Assembly: GCA_902622985.1 (NCBI GenBank)
Contig: CACNSH010000001.1
Coordinates: 190,036-254,035 of the forward strand
Direction: 5' to 3'
Origin: an uncultured Pelagibacteraceae bacterium
Lineage (GTDB): Bacteria > Pseudomonadota > Alphaproteobacteria > Pelagibacterales > AG-422-B15
Length of the DNA stretch: 64,000 bases
The stretch's first letter is position 1. Each line of letters opens with the position of its first letter. The notes under the pieces are model-generated. The model was given only the letters and a program-made list of their open reading frames with translations, did not search any database and was not told the DNA's origin. Both the position numbers and the translations under genes were made by a program. Below, in pieces: positions 35,544 to 45,139 of this stretch.

Positions 35544-36263
35544 TTATTCGCCAATTATTGGCAATTTTTGTGCTCTGGAGGCATCAAGATAACTTGCGGA
35601 GTGAATTTTGCAACTATTATTTAGGCTGATAAATAGTGGATTTGCAGTTGGTATTTCTAAGCTTGTTATGTCTTCATCAGATACATCAAACAAGTGCTTA
35701 CATAGAGCTCTTAAGCTGTTTCCATGTGCTGAAATAATAGTGGTATTTTTTAGTACTAAAGGTTTTATAGAGTTTTCCCAGTAAGGAATTACTCTCGCAT
35801 ACGTATCTTCTAAACATTCCGTTAGGGGTAAATTATTTATTCCTTTATATAAATCGTCTTTATTAGGATTCATTTCACTATCAATTGGTAGTGCAGGTGG
35901 TGGTGTGCTGTAACCTCTCCTCCATTTTAAAAACTGATCTTCACCATATTTTTTTTTAACTTCATCTTTGTTTAATCCTTGCAGTGCTCCATAGTGTCTT
36001 TCATTTAATTCCCAGGCAGTTTCTGTGTGAAGATTATATATATTTAATTCCTCAAGAATTATTTGAAGCGTATTTTGTGCCCTTTTTAAAAATGATGTAA
36101 ATGCAAATGAAGGAACTATTTCAGCTTCTTTGAGTAACAATGCTGACTTTAATGCCTCTTTTTTTCCTAAATCGTCTAATTCTACATCAACCCATCCGGT
36201 AAAAATATTTTTTACGTTCCAAACACTTTTACCGTGTCTGATTAATATCAGAGTATTAGACAT
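35544..36263 (-). CDS. gpmA: 2,3-Bisphosphoglycerate-dependent phosphoglycerate mutase
   Basis: 239 residues. LIRHGKSVWN near 7-16 holds the phospho-His, ELNERHYGALQGLNK near 85-99 the active-site Glu and Arg, and SAHGNSLRAL near 179-188 the second His. It interconverts 3- and 2-phosphoglycerate. It directly follows serA with no gap, so the operon joins the enzyme that makes 3-phosphoglycerate to those that consume it. phaA follows twelve bases later. Confidence 0.93.
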   Translation of the reverse strand: MSNTLILIRHGKSVWNVKNIFTGWVDVELDDLGKKEALKSALLLKEAEIVPSFAFTSFLKRAQNTLQIILEELNIYNLHTETAWELNERHYGALQGLNKDEVKKKYGEDQFLKWRRGYSTPPPALPIDSEMNPNKDDLYKGINNLPLTECLEDTYARVIPYWENSIKPLVLKNTTIISAHGNSLRALCKHLFDVSDEDITSLEIPTANPLFISLNNSCKIHSASYLDASRAQKLPIIGE

Positions 36264-37205
36264 TTATTTGTTTACTTGGTTAACTACATTATTATTTAAA
36301 AGATAATCGACCATTTGCTCTGCAATTTGTATAGCAACTTTTTCTTGCGCCTCTGCAGTACTGGCGCCGATGTGAGGTGTCATTACAACTTTTTTCATAC
36401 CTGAGAATATACTATCAGTTTGTGGCTCTTTCTCGTAAACATCGCAGCCATATCCTCCTAAACCATTTTTATCAATTGCATTCTTAACATCATTTTCATT
36501 TACAATTCCACCTCTCGCACAATTAATAATAATTGCTGTTTTTTTAATTGTTTTAAGAGTGTCTTTATTAATCATATATTTTGATTTATCTGATAGTTTA
36601 TTGTGAAAAGTTATAATATCTGAGTGTAACAAAATTTCTTCAAAAGATACTTTTTCAACTTTAAATTTTTTTTGTTCTGTATCACTTAATGAAGCACTAT
36701 GAACAAGAATATTCATTCCATATGCGTGTGATATTTCAGAAATTTTTTTTCCTATATTCCCAAATCCTACGATGCCAATAGTTTTGCCCAACATCTCAGA
36801 TCCAATGAAATTCTTTTTCTCCCATTTTTTACTGTGCATTGACTCATTTGCCTCTGTAATTTTTCTCATTAATGCATGTATAATAGAAAATGTAAGTTCG
36901 GCAGTTGCTTGAACATTTCCAAGAGGAGTGTTCATGACTACGATGTTATTTTTGGTAGCTGAGTCAAGGTCAACATTGTCAACCCCTACGCCTGGTCTAC
37001 CAATAACTTTCAGATTTTTAGCGCTGCTTATTATTTTATCAGTTACAGTGACTGCTGATCTAATTACTAACCCGGCATAATCTACTATTTCTCTAGCAAG
37101 CTCATCTTCACTAAGACCAGTTTTCTGAACATATTCAATGTTATTTTCGTCAAATACTTTAAAAACAGCGTCAGAAACATTATCGGCAATTAGTACTTTA
37201 TTCAC
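36264..37205 (-). CDS. serA: D-3-phosphoglycerate dehydrogenase (short form)
   Basis: 313 residues, the short form without a C-terminal ACT regulatory domain. The NAD loop GIVGFGNIGKK is near 144-154, the catalytic Arg in NCARGGIVNE near 225-234, and the His in TPHIGASTAEAQ near 276-287. It starts serine synthesis from 3-phosphoglycerate. It overlaps serC by four bases. Lack of an ACT domain suggests no serine feedback through it; another 2-hydroxyacid dehydrogenase is unlikely beside serC. Confidence 0.9.
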   Translation of the reverse strand: MNKVLIADNVSDAVFKVFDENNIEYVQKTGLSEDELAREIVDYAGLVIRSAVTVTDKIISSAKNLKVIGRPGVGVDNVDLDSATKNNIVVMNTPLGNVQATAELTFSIIHALMRKITEANESMHSKKWEKKNFIGSEMLGKTIGIVGFGNIGKKISEISHAYGMNILVHSASLSDTEQKKFKVEKVSFEEILLHSDIITFHNKLSDKSKYMINKDTLKTIKKTAIIINCARGGIVNENDVKNAIDKNGLGGYGCDVYEKEPQTDSIFSGMKKVVMTPHIGASTAEAQEKVAIQIAEQMVDYLLNNNVVNQVNK

Positions 37206-38362
37206 TTTTTAAAGGCTTCTTTAGTTGTTAAATAAGCCCAGTCAATCCAAGGTAGAACAAGTTCAACATTTTTATTTTCAACTGTTGAACCGCCCCATAT
37301 TCTAATTCCTGGTGGTGCCGTTTTATAGGAGTTTAGATCATATCCTGCTTCATTGCTTTCAAGCAATGAACAAACTTCCTTCATGAAATTTACTTTGTCT
37401 TCGTCATTAAGAGATTTAAACCACTCATCCTTTGGAAGTATGCAAATTGAAGTACAAGATCTGGTCTCTGGATCTTTAGCTAGAAATTCAAAATTATCAT
37501 GCTTATCAATCCAATTATTAACTAATTTTAAATTTGTTTCTGATATATCAATTAATTTTTTTATACCGCCTAACTCTAAGCCCCAGTTAAGGGAATTTAA
37601 TACATCTTCAACACTGATCATGGATGGAGTGTTTATTGTTGCTCCAGAAAATATTCCTGAAATTAATTTCTGATTATTTGCTAGTCGAAATATTTTTGGG
37701 ATGGGCCATGGTGGAGTGAAAGTTTCAAGTCGTTCAACCGCGCGGGGTGATAAAATCAACATACCATGGGCAGCTTCACTACCTAAAACTTTTTGCCATG
37801 AGTAAGTAATGACATCCAGTTTGTGCCAATCCATGTGCATTGAAAATACTGCAGATGTGGCATCACATATCGTTAACCCTTTTCTTTGATCACTTATCCA
37901 ATCAGTATTTTTTATTCTTACCCCCGCGGTAGTGCCATTCCATGTAAAAACAATATCGTTGTCAGGATTGCTATCAGAAAAATCAGGAAGTTCCCCATAT
38001 TCAGCTTTAATTAACTTTTTATCTTTTAAAGGTAATTGTTCTCCTGCATCTATATTCCAGTCATGACCAAAATTTTCCCATGAATAGACTTCAACTCCTC
38101 TTTGACCAAGCATACACCACATAGCCATTTCAACAGCGCCAGTATCAGATGCTGGAACGATACCAATTAAGTAGTCATCAGGAATTTCCAACAGTTGTCT
38201 TGACTTATCAATTACCTCTTGAAGTTTTTTTACAGCTGCACCAGATCTGTGAGACCTTGAAAGAGCAGCATTTTTTAAATTATCAAAAGACCATCCTGGA
38301 GGTTTGGCGCAGGGACCAGATGAAAAATAAGGATAATGAGGCTTCTGAGCGGGCTTTTCCAT
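37202..38362 (-). CDS. serC: Phosphoserine aminotransferase
   Basis: 386 residues from ATG 38362 (MEKPAQKPHYPYFSSGPCAKPP), the normal start for the alphaproteobacterial form. The frame is open to 38440, but that would run into the DUF1015 gene. LSRSHRSGAAVKKL near 37-50, the PLP lysine in ITYSWQKVLGSEAAHG near 186-201 and the late PPGIRIWGGSTVE segment near 353-365 are conserved. It makes 3-phosphoserine. The DUF1015 stop lies four bases upstream. Confidence 0.93.
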   Translation of the reverse strand: MEKPAQKPHYPYFSSGPCAKPPGWSFDNLKNAALSRSHRSGAAVKKLQEVIDKSRQLLEIPDDYLIGIVPASDTGAVEMAMWCMLGQRGVEVYSWENFGHDWNIDAGEQLPLKDKKLIKAEYGELPDFSDSNPDNDIVFTWNGTTAGVRIKNTDWISDQRKGLTICDATSAVFSMHMDWHKLDVITYSWQKVLGSEAAHGMLILSPRAVERLETFTPPWPIPKIFRLANNQKLISGIFSGATINTPSMISVEDVLNSLNWGLELGGIKKLIDISETNLKLVNNWIDKHDNFEFLAKDPETRSCTSICILPKDEWFKSLNDEDKVNFMKEVCSLLESNEAGYDLNSYKTAPPGIRIWGGSTVENKNVELVLPWIDWAYLTTKEAFKK

Positions 38363-38366
38363 TAAA

Positions 38367-39581
38367 TTAAATATCCATAAGCAAGTTAACCAAGCCATCT
38401 GCTGGCTTCGGATCAAAGTAAGTTGACTTTTTAGGGACAATTTTACCTTTGTCTGCGATGGACATTATCTTTTTCATCGGTAAAGGGCAAATAAAAAATC
38501 CTATATCTGCCACACCTTTATCCACTTCATTCGCTAATTTTTTATGATCAAATTTACCAGGAATATTCGACAAAGTTACTAAAGAACAATTACATTGTTT
38601 TTTAATGATATTATTTATCATTATTTTCTCAACTATGTCAGTGTCAGTTTCATATTTAGTATAGAGTTTTTTATTTGATGTGAGTGAAACATTGTACCAA
38701 GTTTTATTTAAATATATCATCACACTGCCTGGGTCACACGGATTTTTAAATTTTAATTTTTTTTCTATCTTAAATTTTTTCTTTAAGGCCTGAATTATTT
38801 TTTGTTGATTAAAATTTTTAAATTTAGCTAATCGATGAAAACTCAATATATTGACAGAATGCTCGTCAAATATTGCCGCAAGAAGGTTTATTTTTTCTTT
38901 TTTATTTTTATTAAGATTTTTCTTTTTATTTAAATTTTCAATAGCGGAGTACCTGTGATGCCCATCAGCAATATAAAATTTTTGAATTTTTGATAATTTC
39001 TTTCTCAAAGATCGAATTTTATTTTTTTCACTTACTTTCCAAAGAGATCTGGTTGTACCGCCTGGCGACTTAAATTTATAAAGAGGTTTTTTTCTTTCGT
39101 ATTTTTTAAAATCTATGGGTCTGCTATTTTGATTTTTATAGGATAAATAGACTGGACCTATTTGCATTTTTGTATGTTCAATTGTTTCCATAATAGAATT
39201 TGATCGTGCTTTGAATATTGCTTCATGTTTCAGAATTTTATTATTCCCTTCCTCAAACTCTATTGATGCAACTATACCAAACTGCTTCTTATTATATTTA
39301 TCTAAACAATATACATAAAAACATTCTTCCTTTTCCTGAAAAATAATATTATTCTTAATCATAGACTCTAAGTGCTCGTATGCGTGCTTTTTAGAATTTT
39401 TTTTGGTAATGTTTGGGTAAAATGCTTTTGGGCTTACTACGTTTAAGAAATTATATTCTGACTCTTTTAAAATTTTATTTAGCTGTTTGTTTGTTAAATT
39501 ATCAAAAGTTGGCAATACCACTTCCTCTACTCTTTTCTGTAAAGGCCTAAAGGCTTTGAATGGTTTTATTGATAAGGTCAT
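38367..39581 (-). CDS. DUF1015 family protein
   Basis: 404 residues. The family signature IADGHHRYSAIEN lies near 203-215, and the start IKPFKAFRPLQKRVEEVVLPTFD matches DUF1015/COG4198. The protein is very rich in Lys and Asn. The biochemical role is not established to my knowledge. It is the first gene of the minus-strand run to serC, serA and gpmA, four bases before serC. That position makes a serine-related job plausible, for example the phosphoserine phosphatase step, which has no gene in the window. This is context inference only. Confidence 0.82.
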   Translation of the reverse strand: MTLSIKPFKAFRPLQKRVEEVVLPTFDNLTNKQLNKILKESEYNFLNVVSPKAFYPNITKKNSKKHAYEHLESMIKNNIIFQEKEECFYVYCLDKYNKKQFGIVASIEFEEGNNKILKHEAIFKARSNSIMETIEHTKMQIGPVYLSYKNQNSRPIDFKKYERKKPLYKFKSPGGTTRSLWKVSEKNKIRSLRKKLSKIQKFYIADGHHRYSAIENLNKKKNLNKNKKEKINLLAAIFDEHSVNILSFHRLAKFKNFNQQKIIQALKKKFKIEKKLKFKNPCDPGSVMIYLNKTWYNVSLTSNKKLYTKYETDTDIVEKIMINNIIKKQCNCSLVTLSNIPGKFDHKKLANEVDKGVADIGFFICPLPMKKIMSIADKGKIVPKKSTYFDPKPADGLVNLLMDI

Positions 39582-39683
39582 ATTTATTTAATTGATAAAA
39601 CGCTGATTAAGTAAGGTATTTATATGTATATTTTATGCATAAATCTCGCAGATTTTAAGTTTTTTTATCTGAAATTATGGCTA

Positions 39684-39711
39684 TTGACATAAGAAAAGTG
39701 ACGTTTATATT
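39684..39711 (+). promoter_or_regulatory. Sigma-70 promoter for the rplU-rpmA-obgE run
   Basis: A perfect -35 TTGACA at 39684-39689 and -10 TATATT at 39706-39711 with a 16-base spacer. The predicted start near 39718 leaves a leader of about 29 bases before the rplU ATG. It is one of the two best promoters by consensus in the window, fitting ribosomal protein genes. Confidence 0.75.
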
Positions 39712-39746
39712 CAGGCCACTTTTAATACCAAATAGTAATTTCTATT

Positions 39747-40181
39747 ATGTTTGCAATTATTTCAACTGGCGGAAAGCAGTATAAAGTTAGCGAAAACACT
39801 ATGTTGAGTGTAAGCAAAATTGATGGCAAAGATGGTGATAAGATCACTATCGATGATGTCCTTTTCGCTTGTGATAAAGAACAATTTTCTGTGGGATCTC
39901 CACAAATCAATGGCGCGAAAGTTAATGCTGAAATTGTTAAACAAGATAGAGATAGAAAAATTTTAGTATTTAAGAAGAAAAGAAGAAAAAACTATCGAAG
40001 GCTTAATGGTCACAGACAGGATATAACTTTTTTAAAAATTAATTCTCTTGATATACCTGGATTCACTTCAAAAAAGACTGTGAAGAAAGCAAGTGATACC
40101 AAGTTAGAAACTGAAAAGAAAACAGTTACAAAAAAGAAAACTACAGTTAAAAAGAAAACTGTGAAAAAAAAGGATAGCTAA
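39747..40181 (+). CDS. rplU: 50S ribosomal protein L21 with a lysine-rich C-terminal tail
   Basis: 144 residues. The first 103 are standard L21 ([28 protein letters not shown] near 74-88). The last 35-40 form a basic tail built of imperfect KK/T/V repeats ending [10 protein letters not shown]. Tails of this kind are common on alphaproteobacterial L21. It binds 23S rRNA. rpmA follows after two bases. Confidence 0.97.
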   Translation: MFAIISTGGKQYKVSENTMLSVSKIDGKDGDKITIDDVLFACDKEQFSVGSPQINGAKVNAEIVKQDRDRKILVFKKKRRKNYRRLNGHRQDITFLKINSLDIPGFTSKKTVKKASDTKLETEKKTVTKKKTTVKKKTVKKKDS

Positions 40182-40183
40182 TA

Positions 40184-40441
40184 ATGGCAACAAAAAAAGC
40201 TGGCGGCTCATCGAGAAACGGAAGAGACTCAGCTGGAAGAAGATTGGGTATAAAGAAATACAGTGGTCAAACTGTAATACCTGGTAACATCATAGCTAGA
40301 CAAAGGGGTACCAAATGGCACCCAGGCGATAATGTAGGCCTTGGAAAAGATCATACAATTTTTTCACTTGTTGATGGCTTTGTAAAATTTGGTAAGAAAA
40401 AAAACGGAAAAACATTTATTTCTGTTGTTCCCAAACAGTAA
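40184..40441 (+). CDS. rpmA: 50S ribosomal protein L27
   Basis: 85 residues. The N terminus [21 protein letters not shown] and the segment [19 protein letters not shown] are diagnostic; the short N-terminal arm reaches the peptidyl-transferase centre. No cleavable extension is present, unlike Firmicutes L27. It sits between rplU and obgE. Confidence 0.98.
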   Translation: MATKKAGGSSRNGRDSAGRRLGIKKYSGQTVIPGNIIARQRGTKWHPGDNVGLGKDHTIFSLVDGFVKFGKKKNGKTFISVVPKQ

Positions 40442-40460
40442 ATCTAAATCTTTTTTCTAA

Positions 40461-41450
<990 letters not shown>

Positions 41451-42560
41451 ATGAAATTAGAACAAACAAATAGAATTATTATCAAAATTGGATCTGCACT
41501 TCTATTCAATGAAACTTCAGGAAGTCTTAATAAAGAATGGCTTAATAGTCTTGCTGAAGATGTTAAATATCTAAGAGAAAATGATAAAGAGGTTATAATT
41601 GTTTCTTCTGGAGCAATTGCGATGGGTGCAAAAGATTTAGATCTTGATATGAAAAATATGAAGATGGATATGAATCAAGCTGTATCTGCTGTAGGCCAAA
41701 TACATTTGATGGGCTCATTTAAAAGTGCCTTTGAAAAAAATGAAATTAAAATTTCCCAAATTCTTCTTACCTTAGATGATACTGAACAAAGAAGAAGATC
41801 AATAAATGCCAGAAGAACAATAGATACATTATTAAAATTGGGTATTGTTCCAGTCGTTAATGAAAATGATACGATTGCGACAAGTGAAATAAGATATGGG
41901 GACAATGATAGACTTGCATCAAGAGTGGCTCAAATAACAAGTGCAGATTGTCTTATTTTATTATCTAATATTAATGGCCTGTATTCTGCTGATCCTAGTA
42001 CTGATGAGGATGTAAAATTGATAAACAAGGTAAGTGAAATTGATAGAGATATTGAAAAAATGATTGGGCAATCAATTTCGGATTACGGAAAAGGTGGAAT
42101 GAAGACAAAAATTCAAGCCGCAAAGACAGCTATGCTATCAGGCTGTCACTTAGCAATTACTAATGGTTCTATAATGAGACCTGTAAAGTCCTTATTTGAG
42201 GGACGTCCATGTACATGGTTTGAACCAACTAAGACCCCCTTGGCAGCACGCAAGCAATGGATTGCAGGAACAATGAAGCCCGTAGGTAAAATAATAATTG
42301 ATGATGGAGCTGTTGATGCACTTAAAAAAGGAAGCAGTCTCTTACCAGCTGGTGTAAAGTCAGTAGAGGGAAACTTTGAGAGAGGAGATGTTATTGAAGT
42401 ATTGTCGTCTGACCAAAATAAAATAGGTATAGGGTTAGCAGGTTACGCTGCGGAAGAAAGTATTAAAATTATGGGACACAAAAGTGATGAAATAGCTAAC
42501 ATTCTAAGTTACTCTTACAGAGAAGAAATGATACATAAGGATGATTTAGTTTTGATATGA
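41451..42560 (+). CDS. proB: Glutamate 5-kinase
   Basis: 369 residues: amino-acid kinase domain (about 8-255; IIKIGSALLF, VSSGAIAMGAKDL near 51-63, VVNENDTIATSEIRYGDND near 134-152, GKGGMKTKIQAAK near 213-225) then a C-terminal PUA domain (about 275-365). It phosphorylates glutamate for proline synthesis. It starts directly after obgE and overlaps proA by four bases. Confidence 0.96.
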   Translation: MKLEQTNRIIIKIGSALLFNETSGSLNKEWLNSLAEDVKYLRENDKEVIIVSSGAIAMGAKDLDLDMKNMKMDMNQAVSAVGQIHLMGSFKSAFEKNEIKISQILLTLDDTEQRRRSINARRTIDTLLKLGIVPVVNENDTIATSEIRYGDNDRLASRVAQITSADCLILLSNINGLYSADPSTDEDVKLINKVSEIDRDIEKMIGQSISDYGKGGMKTKIQAAKTAMLSGCHLAITNGSIMRPVKSLFEGRPCTWFEPTKTPLAARKQWIAGTMKPVGKIIIDDGAVDALKKGSSLLPAGVKSVEGNFERGDVIEVLSSDQNKIGIGLAGYAAEESIKIMGHKSDEIANILSYSYREEMIHKDDLVLI

Positions 42561-43813
42561 GCATTGAATTAGAATTAGAAAAGATGGGCGAGAACAGTGT
42601 TAGGGCCTCAAAAGACATTAGGTCTTTGAACGAAAGAGATAAAAATAATATTTTAAAATCAATTATAGTAAGTTTAGAAAAGAATAAAAAAAATATTCTA
42701 GATGCTAATTCATTAGATATTAGTAACTCTGAAAATAATCTTTCAAAAGCAATGGTTGATCGACTTATGCTAGATGACGAACGATTTGATGGAATATTGT
42801 TGTCAATTGAAAATGTTATTTCTTTAGAAGATCCGGTTGGAAACAAACTTTATTCTAATAAACGGCCTAATGGAATGTTAGTTGAAAGAGTGTCTGTTCC
42901 TCTTGGAGTTATTGGAATTATTTATGAAAGCAGACCAAACGTTACAGTTGATGCGACAGTTTTATGTCTAAAAGCTGGCAATAGCGTAATACTAAGAGGA
43001 GGATCTGAGTGTTTTAATACTAACTCAGAAATGGTAAAATCTATACAAGGGGCTTTAAAGGAAAATTCTGTTAGCGAACATATTGTTCAATATGTTAGCA
43101 CCACAGATAGAGCGGCAGTAGATTACATGCTTGCTAAAATGGGAAAATATATTGATGTTGTAGTACCTAGAGGCGGGAAAGGTTTAGTAAAAAAAGTTCA
43201 AGACACCGCAAAAATACCTGTTATTGGACATCTCGATGGAATATGTCATTTATATGTTGATGAAACATCAGATACAGAAATAGCAAGCAAAATCATAGAA
43301 AATGCAAAATTGAGAAGAACTGGAATTTGTGGTGCAGCTGAAACTATATTGATTGATGAAAACTGTGTCGATACTCATTTACCAAAAATTATTACTGATT
43401 TAATTAATGGGGGCTGTGAAGTAAGAGGAGATAACGTATGTATGAAAATCTCAGACAAAGTTCTAAAAGCATCCGAAGAAGATTGGGGTACAGAATATTT
43501 AGATGCAATAATATCTATAAAGACTGTTAAAGGGGTAGATGAAGCAATAGAACATATTGCTACATATGGATCAGGTCATACAGAGAGTATTATTTCTGAG
43601 GATAAAGAGAAAGTTGAAAAGTTTTTAAATACCGTAGGTAGTGCAATTGTTATGCATAACACCTCAACCCAATTTGCAGATGGAGGTGAATTTGGTTTAG
43701 GTGCTGAAATAGGAATTGCTACCGGCAAATTGCACGCCAGAGGGCCAGTTGGATTAGAAGGGCTGACAACTTATAAATATATAGTGAGAGGAAATGGACA
43801 GGTTAGACCGTAA
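42557..43813 (+). CDS. proA: Glutamate-5-semialdehyde dehydrogenase (gamma-glutamyl phosphate reductase)
   Basis: 418 residues. VPLGVIGIIYESRPNVTVDA near 115-134, GHLDGICHLYVDE near 220-232, and the catalytic Cys in RRTGICGAAETILID near 253-267 are conserved. It reduces gamma-glutamyl phosphate to the semialdehyde. The start overlaps proB (ATGA), and nadD starts at the base after the stop. Confidence 0.96.
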   Translation: MSIELELEKMGENSVRASKDIRSLNERDKNNILKSIIVSLEKNKKNILDANSLDISNSENNLSKAMVDRLMLDDERFDGILLSIENVISLEDPVGNKLYSNKRPNGMLVERVSVPLGVIGIIYESRPNVTVDATVLCLKAGNSVILRGGSECFNTNSEMVKSIQGALKENSVSEHIVQYVSTTDRAAVDYMLAKMGKYIDVVVPRGGKGLVKKVQDTAKIPVIGHLDGICHLYVDETSDTEIASKIIENAKLRRTGICGAAETILIDENCVDTHLPKIITDLINGGCEVRGDNVCMKISDKVLKASEEDWGTEYLDAIISIKTVKGVDEAIEHIATYGSGHTESIISEDKEKVEKFLNTVGSAIVMHNTSTQFADGGEFGLGAEIGIATGKLHARGPVGLEGLTTYKYIVRGNGQVRP

Positions 43814-44371
43814 ATGAAAATTGGCATTTTAGGAAGTTCATTTAATCCAGCACATTTAGGACATTTAAAATTATCAGATAAGGCAATTCAAATTTTTGAT
43901 CTTGATGAAGTCTGGTGGATGATCACAAAGCAAAATCCATTGAAGGAAAAAAATGATTATATGTCATTTGAAGACAGAAGTAATAAAGCAAAAAAATTAA
44001 TAGGCAATAACAATATTAAACTGAAATTTTTTGAGGATATTACTAACTCAAATTATTTAATTGATAATTTGAAACATATCAAATCTAGCTTTACAGAGGA
44101 TGAGTTCATATTTTTAATGGGTAGTGACTCTTTTGAAGAAATGGATAAATGGAAAAATTATTTAGATATTTTTGATCAAATGCCTATTGCTGTTTTTAAT
44201 CGTAATGAAAAATTATATAATCCACTTACTTCCATAGCTGCGGAAAAATTTAAAAACAACCAAATAAAATTATCTGATGCAAAGTTGATATTTACCAAAT
44301 CACCTGCTTGGATATTTATTCGTGACTTCAATGTAAGTGAGTCATCAACTGCCATTAGAAATAATAAATGA
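43814..44371 (+). CDS. nadD: Nicotinate-nucleotide adenylyltransferase
   Basis: 185 residues. GILGSSFNPAHLGHLKLSD near 3-21 holds the nucleotidyltransferase H-x-G-H motif; WWMITKQNPLK near 34-44 is the NadD substrate loop; the late VSESSTAIRNN provides the S/T-x-x-R motif. It makes deamido-NAD. Overlaps rsfS by four bases. Confidence 0.93.
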   Translation: MKIGILGSSFNPAHLGHLKLSDKAIQIFDLDEVWWMITKQNPLKEKNDYMSFEDRSNKAKKLIGNNNIKLKFFEDITNSNYLIDNLKHIKSSFTEDEFIFLMGSDSFEEMDKWKNYLDIFDQMPIAVFNRNEKLYNPLTSIAAEKFKNNQIKLSDAKLIFTKSPAWIFIRDFNVSESSTAIRNNK

Positions 44372-44691
44372 CGCAAATACTAAAAAAAATATTAAGTGAT
44401 TTAGAGGATAATAAGGCTCTAGATATAGTCTCAATTGATATATCAAAAAAAACCTCACTAGCTGACCACCTAGTATTTGCAACTGGAACATCAAATAGAC
44501 ATATAAACGCGATTTCCCAATCAGTTCATAAAATGCTTAAAAGTCTAAATATTACACTGCCATCAATTGAAGGAAATCAAGACAGTGGCTGGATAGTAAT
44601 TGATAGTGGTGACGTTATTATACATTTATTCAAAGATGAAATTAGAAAATTTTATAACTTAGAAAATATGTGGTCCGCAGAAATTGAATAA
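44368..44691 (+). CDS. rsfS: Ribosome silencing factor RsfS
   Basis: 107 residues. SLADHLVFATGTSNRHINAIS near 30-50 and SGWIVIDSGDVIIHLFKDEIRKFYNLE near 73-99 are the family marks. It binds L14 and blocks subunit joining in starvation. It lies in the usual position between nadD and rlmH. Confidence 0.95.
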   Translation: MTQILKKILSDLEDNKALDIVSIDISKKTSLADHLVFATGTSNRHINAISQSVHKMLKSLNITLPSIEGNQDSGWIVIDSGDVIIHLFKDEIRKFYNLENMWSAEIE

Positions 44692-44702
44692 TTGATCCTT
44701 TA

Positions 44703-45137
44703 ATGAAAATTGAAATTCTACATTTTGATAAATTTAAATTTGATCATGAAGAACAACTTCATGATATTTATATAAAACGTATTTCACAGTTTAGAAACAT
44801 TATAACTGATATAAAAACAGTAAAAATTAATAATAAAGGAATTGAAAATAGAATTGTTAAAAAGAAGGCCAATGAGTATTTTGTAAGCCTTGACGAGAAA
44901 GGTGAGCATTTTTCAACTGAAGACTTAAAAGTATTTTTATTTAATAATAATTTCAAAAACTTGAAATTTATTGTTGGCAGTACTGATGGTATTCAGAAAG
45001 GCATACTAGAAAAAAGTAATCAGGTTATTTCCTTGAGTAAAATGACATTAACGCACTCATTTGCACTGATAATTTTATTAGAACAAATATATAGATCTGC
45101 TACTATTGTATCTAATCATCCATATCATAGGGTTTAA
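44703..45137 (+). CDS. rlmH: 23S rRNA pseudouridine(1915) N3-methyltransferase
   Basis: 144 residues, slightly shorter than the usual 155. The C-terminal SPOUT knot reads ISLSKMTLTHSFALIILLEQIYRSATI and ends HPYHRV. The SAM-loop Gly pair is GSTDG here, where GGxxG is common. It methylates the pseudouridine at 1915 in 23S rRNA. ctpA starts two bases after it. Confidence 0.93.
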   Translation: MKIEILHFDKFKFDHEEQLHDIYIKRISQFRNIITDIKTVKINNKGIENRIVKKKANEYFVSLDEKGEHFSTEDLKVFLFNNNFKNLKFIVGSTDGIQKGILEKSNQVISLSKMTLTHSFALIILLEQIYRSATIVSNHPYHRV

Positions 45138-45139
45138 AA

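Noticed and set aside
38363-38440. Extended start of serC overlapping the DUF1015 gene by 74 bases
   Set aside because: The extra 26 residues do not match SerC, while MEKPAQKP at 38362 is a usual SerC start.
39641-39668. Hairpin AAATCT/AGATTT followed by T residues before rplU
   Set aside because: Only six A/T-rich pairs, an interrupted T run, and no transcript to terminate there; probably chance in AT-rich DNA.
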